Source: Thalassotalea mangrovi
GTDB lineage: Bacteria > Pseudomonadota > Gammaproteobacteria > Enterobacterales > Alteromonadaceae
DNA length: 64,000 nucleotides
Direction of reading: 5' to 3'
NCBI RefSeq assembly: GCF_005116735.1
Contig: NZ_SWDB01000022.1
Coordinates: forward strand, 62,001 to 126,000
Positions 63,192 to 64,000 of this stretch are shown here, piece by piece (the first letter of the stretch is position 1; each line of letters starts with the position of its first letter). The notes beneath the pieces are model-generated. The model was not told the DNA's origin, searched no databases, and saw only the letters and a program-made list of their open reading frames with translations. The position numbers were made by a program, and so were the translations under genes.

Positions 63192-63210
63192 GGGACAACA
63201 CCGTTGTCCC
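63192..63210 (-). promoter_or_regulatory. Hairpin between pgk and fba
   Basis: GGGACAAC-ACC-GTTGTCCC is a perfect 8-bp stem between the two genes, without a U-tract. It is more likely an mRNA processing or stability element than a full terminator. Confidence 0.5.
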
Positions 63211-63255
63211 GGTTGTTCTTTTGTTTTCGCGAGTTACTGTTTTAGCGCTTTATTA

Positions 63256-64000
63256 TTATTTTTGTGAAGCGCGTTGTTCTAATATGGCGACGGCGGGTAA
63301 CTTCTTCCCTTCCAGAAATTCAAGAAAGGCGCCACCACCGGTCGAAATGTAAGAAATTTTATCGGCAATGCCATACTTATCGACGGCAGCCAGGGTATCG
63401 CCGCCACCGGCAATAGAAAATGCGTTGGAATTGGCAATCGCATTGGCAACGATTTCTGTGCCATTGCCAAACTGATCAAATTCAAACACGCCGACCGGGC
63501 CATTCCAGACAATGGTGCCAGCGTTTTCTAGAATCTTAGCTAAAGTATTGGCCGAATCCGGACCAATATCAAAAATCATGTCCTGGTCGCTGACGTCCCC
63601 GACCGGCTTAGTGGTCGCTGTCGCATTCTCTGAAAATTCATTACCGACAACCACATCGGTAGGGATTGGAATATCACCGCCAGACTGTTGGGCACTAGTG
63701 CGCAGGCGTTGCGCTTCGTCGATTAAGTCCGCCTCATAAAGAGACTTACCAACGGTATGGCCTTGGGCAGCGATAAATGTATTAGCGATACCGCCGCCAA
63801 CAATGAGTTGATCTACGACACCGGAAAGGGATTCAAGTACCGTCAATTTAGTCGATACTTTCGAACCACCGACGATAGCGACCATCGGTCGCGCCGGGTT
63901 ATCCATCGCCTGAGCCAGTGCGGACAATTCATTCGCTAATAGTGGTCCTGCACACGCAACCGGAGCATACTCTGCTACACCATAGGTACTTGCCTGGGCG
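63256..64000 (-). CDS. pgk: Phosphoglycerate kinase (C-terminal part)
   Basis: About 248 residues from the right window edge to the stop at 63256; the frame continues upstream beyond 64000, so the internal ATG at 63927 is not the true start. Typical C-lobe features: [11 protein letters not shown], the nucleotide-binding [17 protein letters not shown] and the C-terminal [12 protein letters not shown]. It transfers phosphate between 1,3-bisphosphoglycerate and ADP. It lies directly upstream of fba in the same direction. Confidence 0.95.
   Translation of the reverse strand, partial: AQASTYGVAEYAPVACAGPLLANELSALAQAMDNPARPMVAIVGGSKVSTKLTVLESLSGVVDQLIVGGGIANTFIAAQGHTVGKSLYEADLIDEAQRLRTSAQQSGGDIPIPTDVVVGNEFSENATATTKPVGDVSDQDMIFDIGPDSANTLAKILENAGTIVWNGPVGVFEFDQFGNGTEIVANAIANSNAFSIAGGGDTLAAVDKYGIADKISYISTGGGAFLEFLEGKKLPAVAILEQRASQK

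Overview
The window looks like a chromosomal segment of a marine gammaproteobacterium, most likely Alteromonadales and close to Colwellia/Thalassotalea. That placement is an inference. It rests on the tig-clpP-clpX-lon-hupB-ppiD neighbourhood (here split), the trpE-G-D-CF-B-A operon with a Trp leader peptide, paired TonB-dependent receptors, TTG/GTG starts, and short palindromic elements ending in ATACCAATT. No phage, plasmid, CRISPR or rRNA genes were seen.

Layout. (1) 1-8.2 kb: the start of folD, four tRNA genes (Pro-Arg-His-Pro), and the protein-quality-control block tig, clpP, clpX, lon, hupB. lon has a strong-looking sigma-32 promoter, and a 270-bp inverted-repeat element lies between that promoter and the gene. 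(2) 8.3-12.5 kb: an accessory patch with an orphan DUF4937-like protein, a complete IS30-family element and an exported DUF3604 protein. (3) 12.5-17.2 kb: an unusual chain of small hairpins, an alkylation-repair operon (Ada-AlkA fusion, ogt, small membrane protein), a Tat-exported MepK-like peptidase and a TesA-like lipoprotein esterase. (4) 17.3-30.4 kb: the most unusual region. It holds two tandem near-identical TonB-dependent receptors, a membrane-embedded AraC-type regulator, a diheme cytochrome, a MauG/CcpA-type diheme protein, a beta-helix protein fused to a cytochrome c domain, and a second DUF3604 protein. A conserved promoter-proximal sequence block occurs before both receptors, and part of it recurs before the regulator. 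(5) 30.4-36.6 kb: GNAT, ilvIH with an attenuator and a newly read leader peptide, astB, a double-glycine bacteriocin-like precursor with a small membrane protein, and ltaE. (6) 36.9-42.9 kb: a vitamin B12 uptake and activation locus (btuB, btuF, cobO, btuC, btuD) with two cobalamin riboswitches. (7) 43.1-45.9 kb: yfbR, can, ppiC, a GlsB-like protein, and a small DUF2897-like gene broken by one base. (8) 45.9-52.9 kb: the trp operon with attenuator and leader peptide. (9) 53-64 kb: rnm(trpH)-yciO-scpA-scpB-rluB, ppiD, a PEP-CTERM protein, LysR plus a DUF481-like outer-membrane protein, fba and the end of pgk.

How the parts fit. Most of the window is housekeeping. The ilv and trp operons both carry classical ribosome-mediated attenuation leaders too short for ordinary gene calling. 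The B12 genes form two riboswitch-controlled transcripts. The 17-30 kb cluster reads as an uptake-plus-periplasmic-oxidation system for an unidentified substrate: the receptors import, exported c-type haem proteins handle electrons, and DUF3604 proteins with a metal-site-like HxH motif may hydrolyse. The substrate and chemistry cannot be read from sequence and are inference only.
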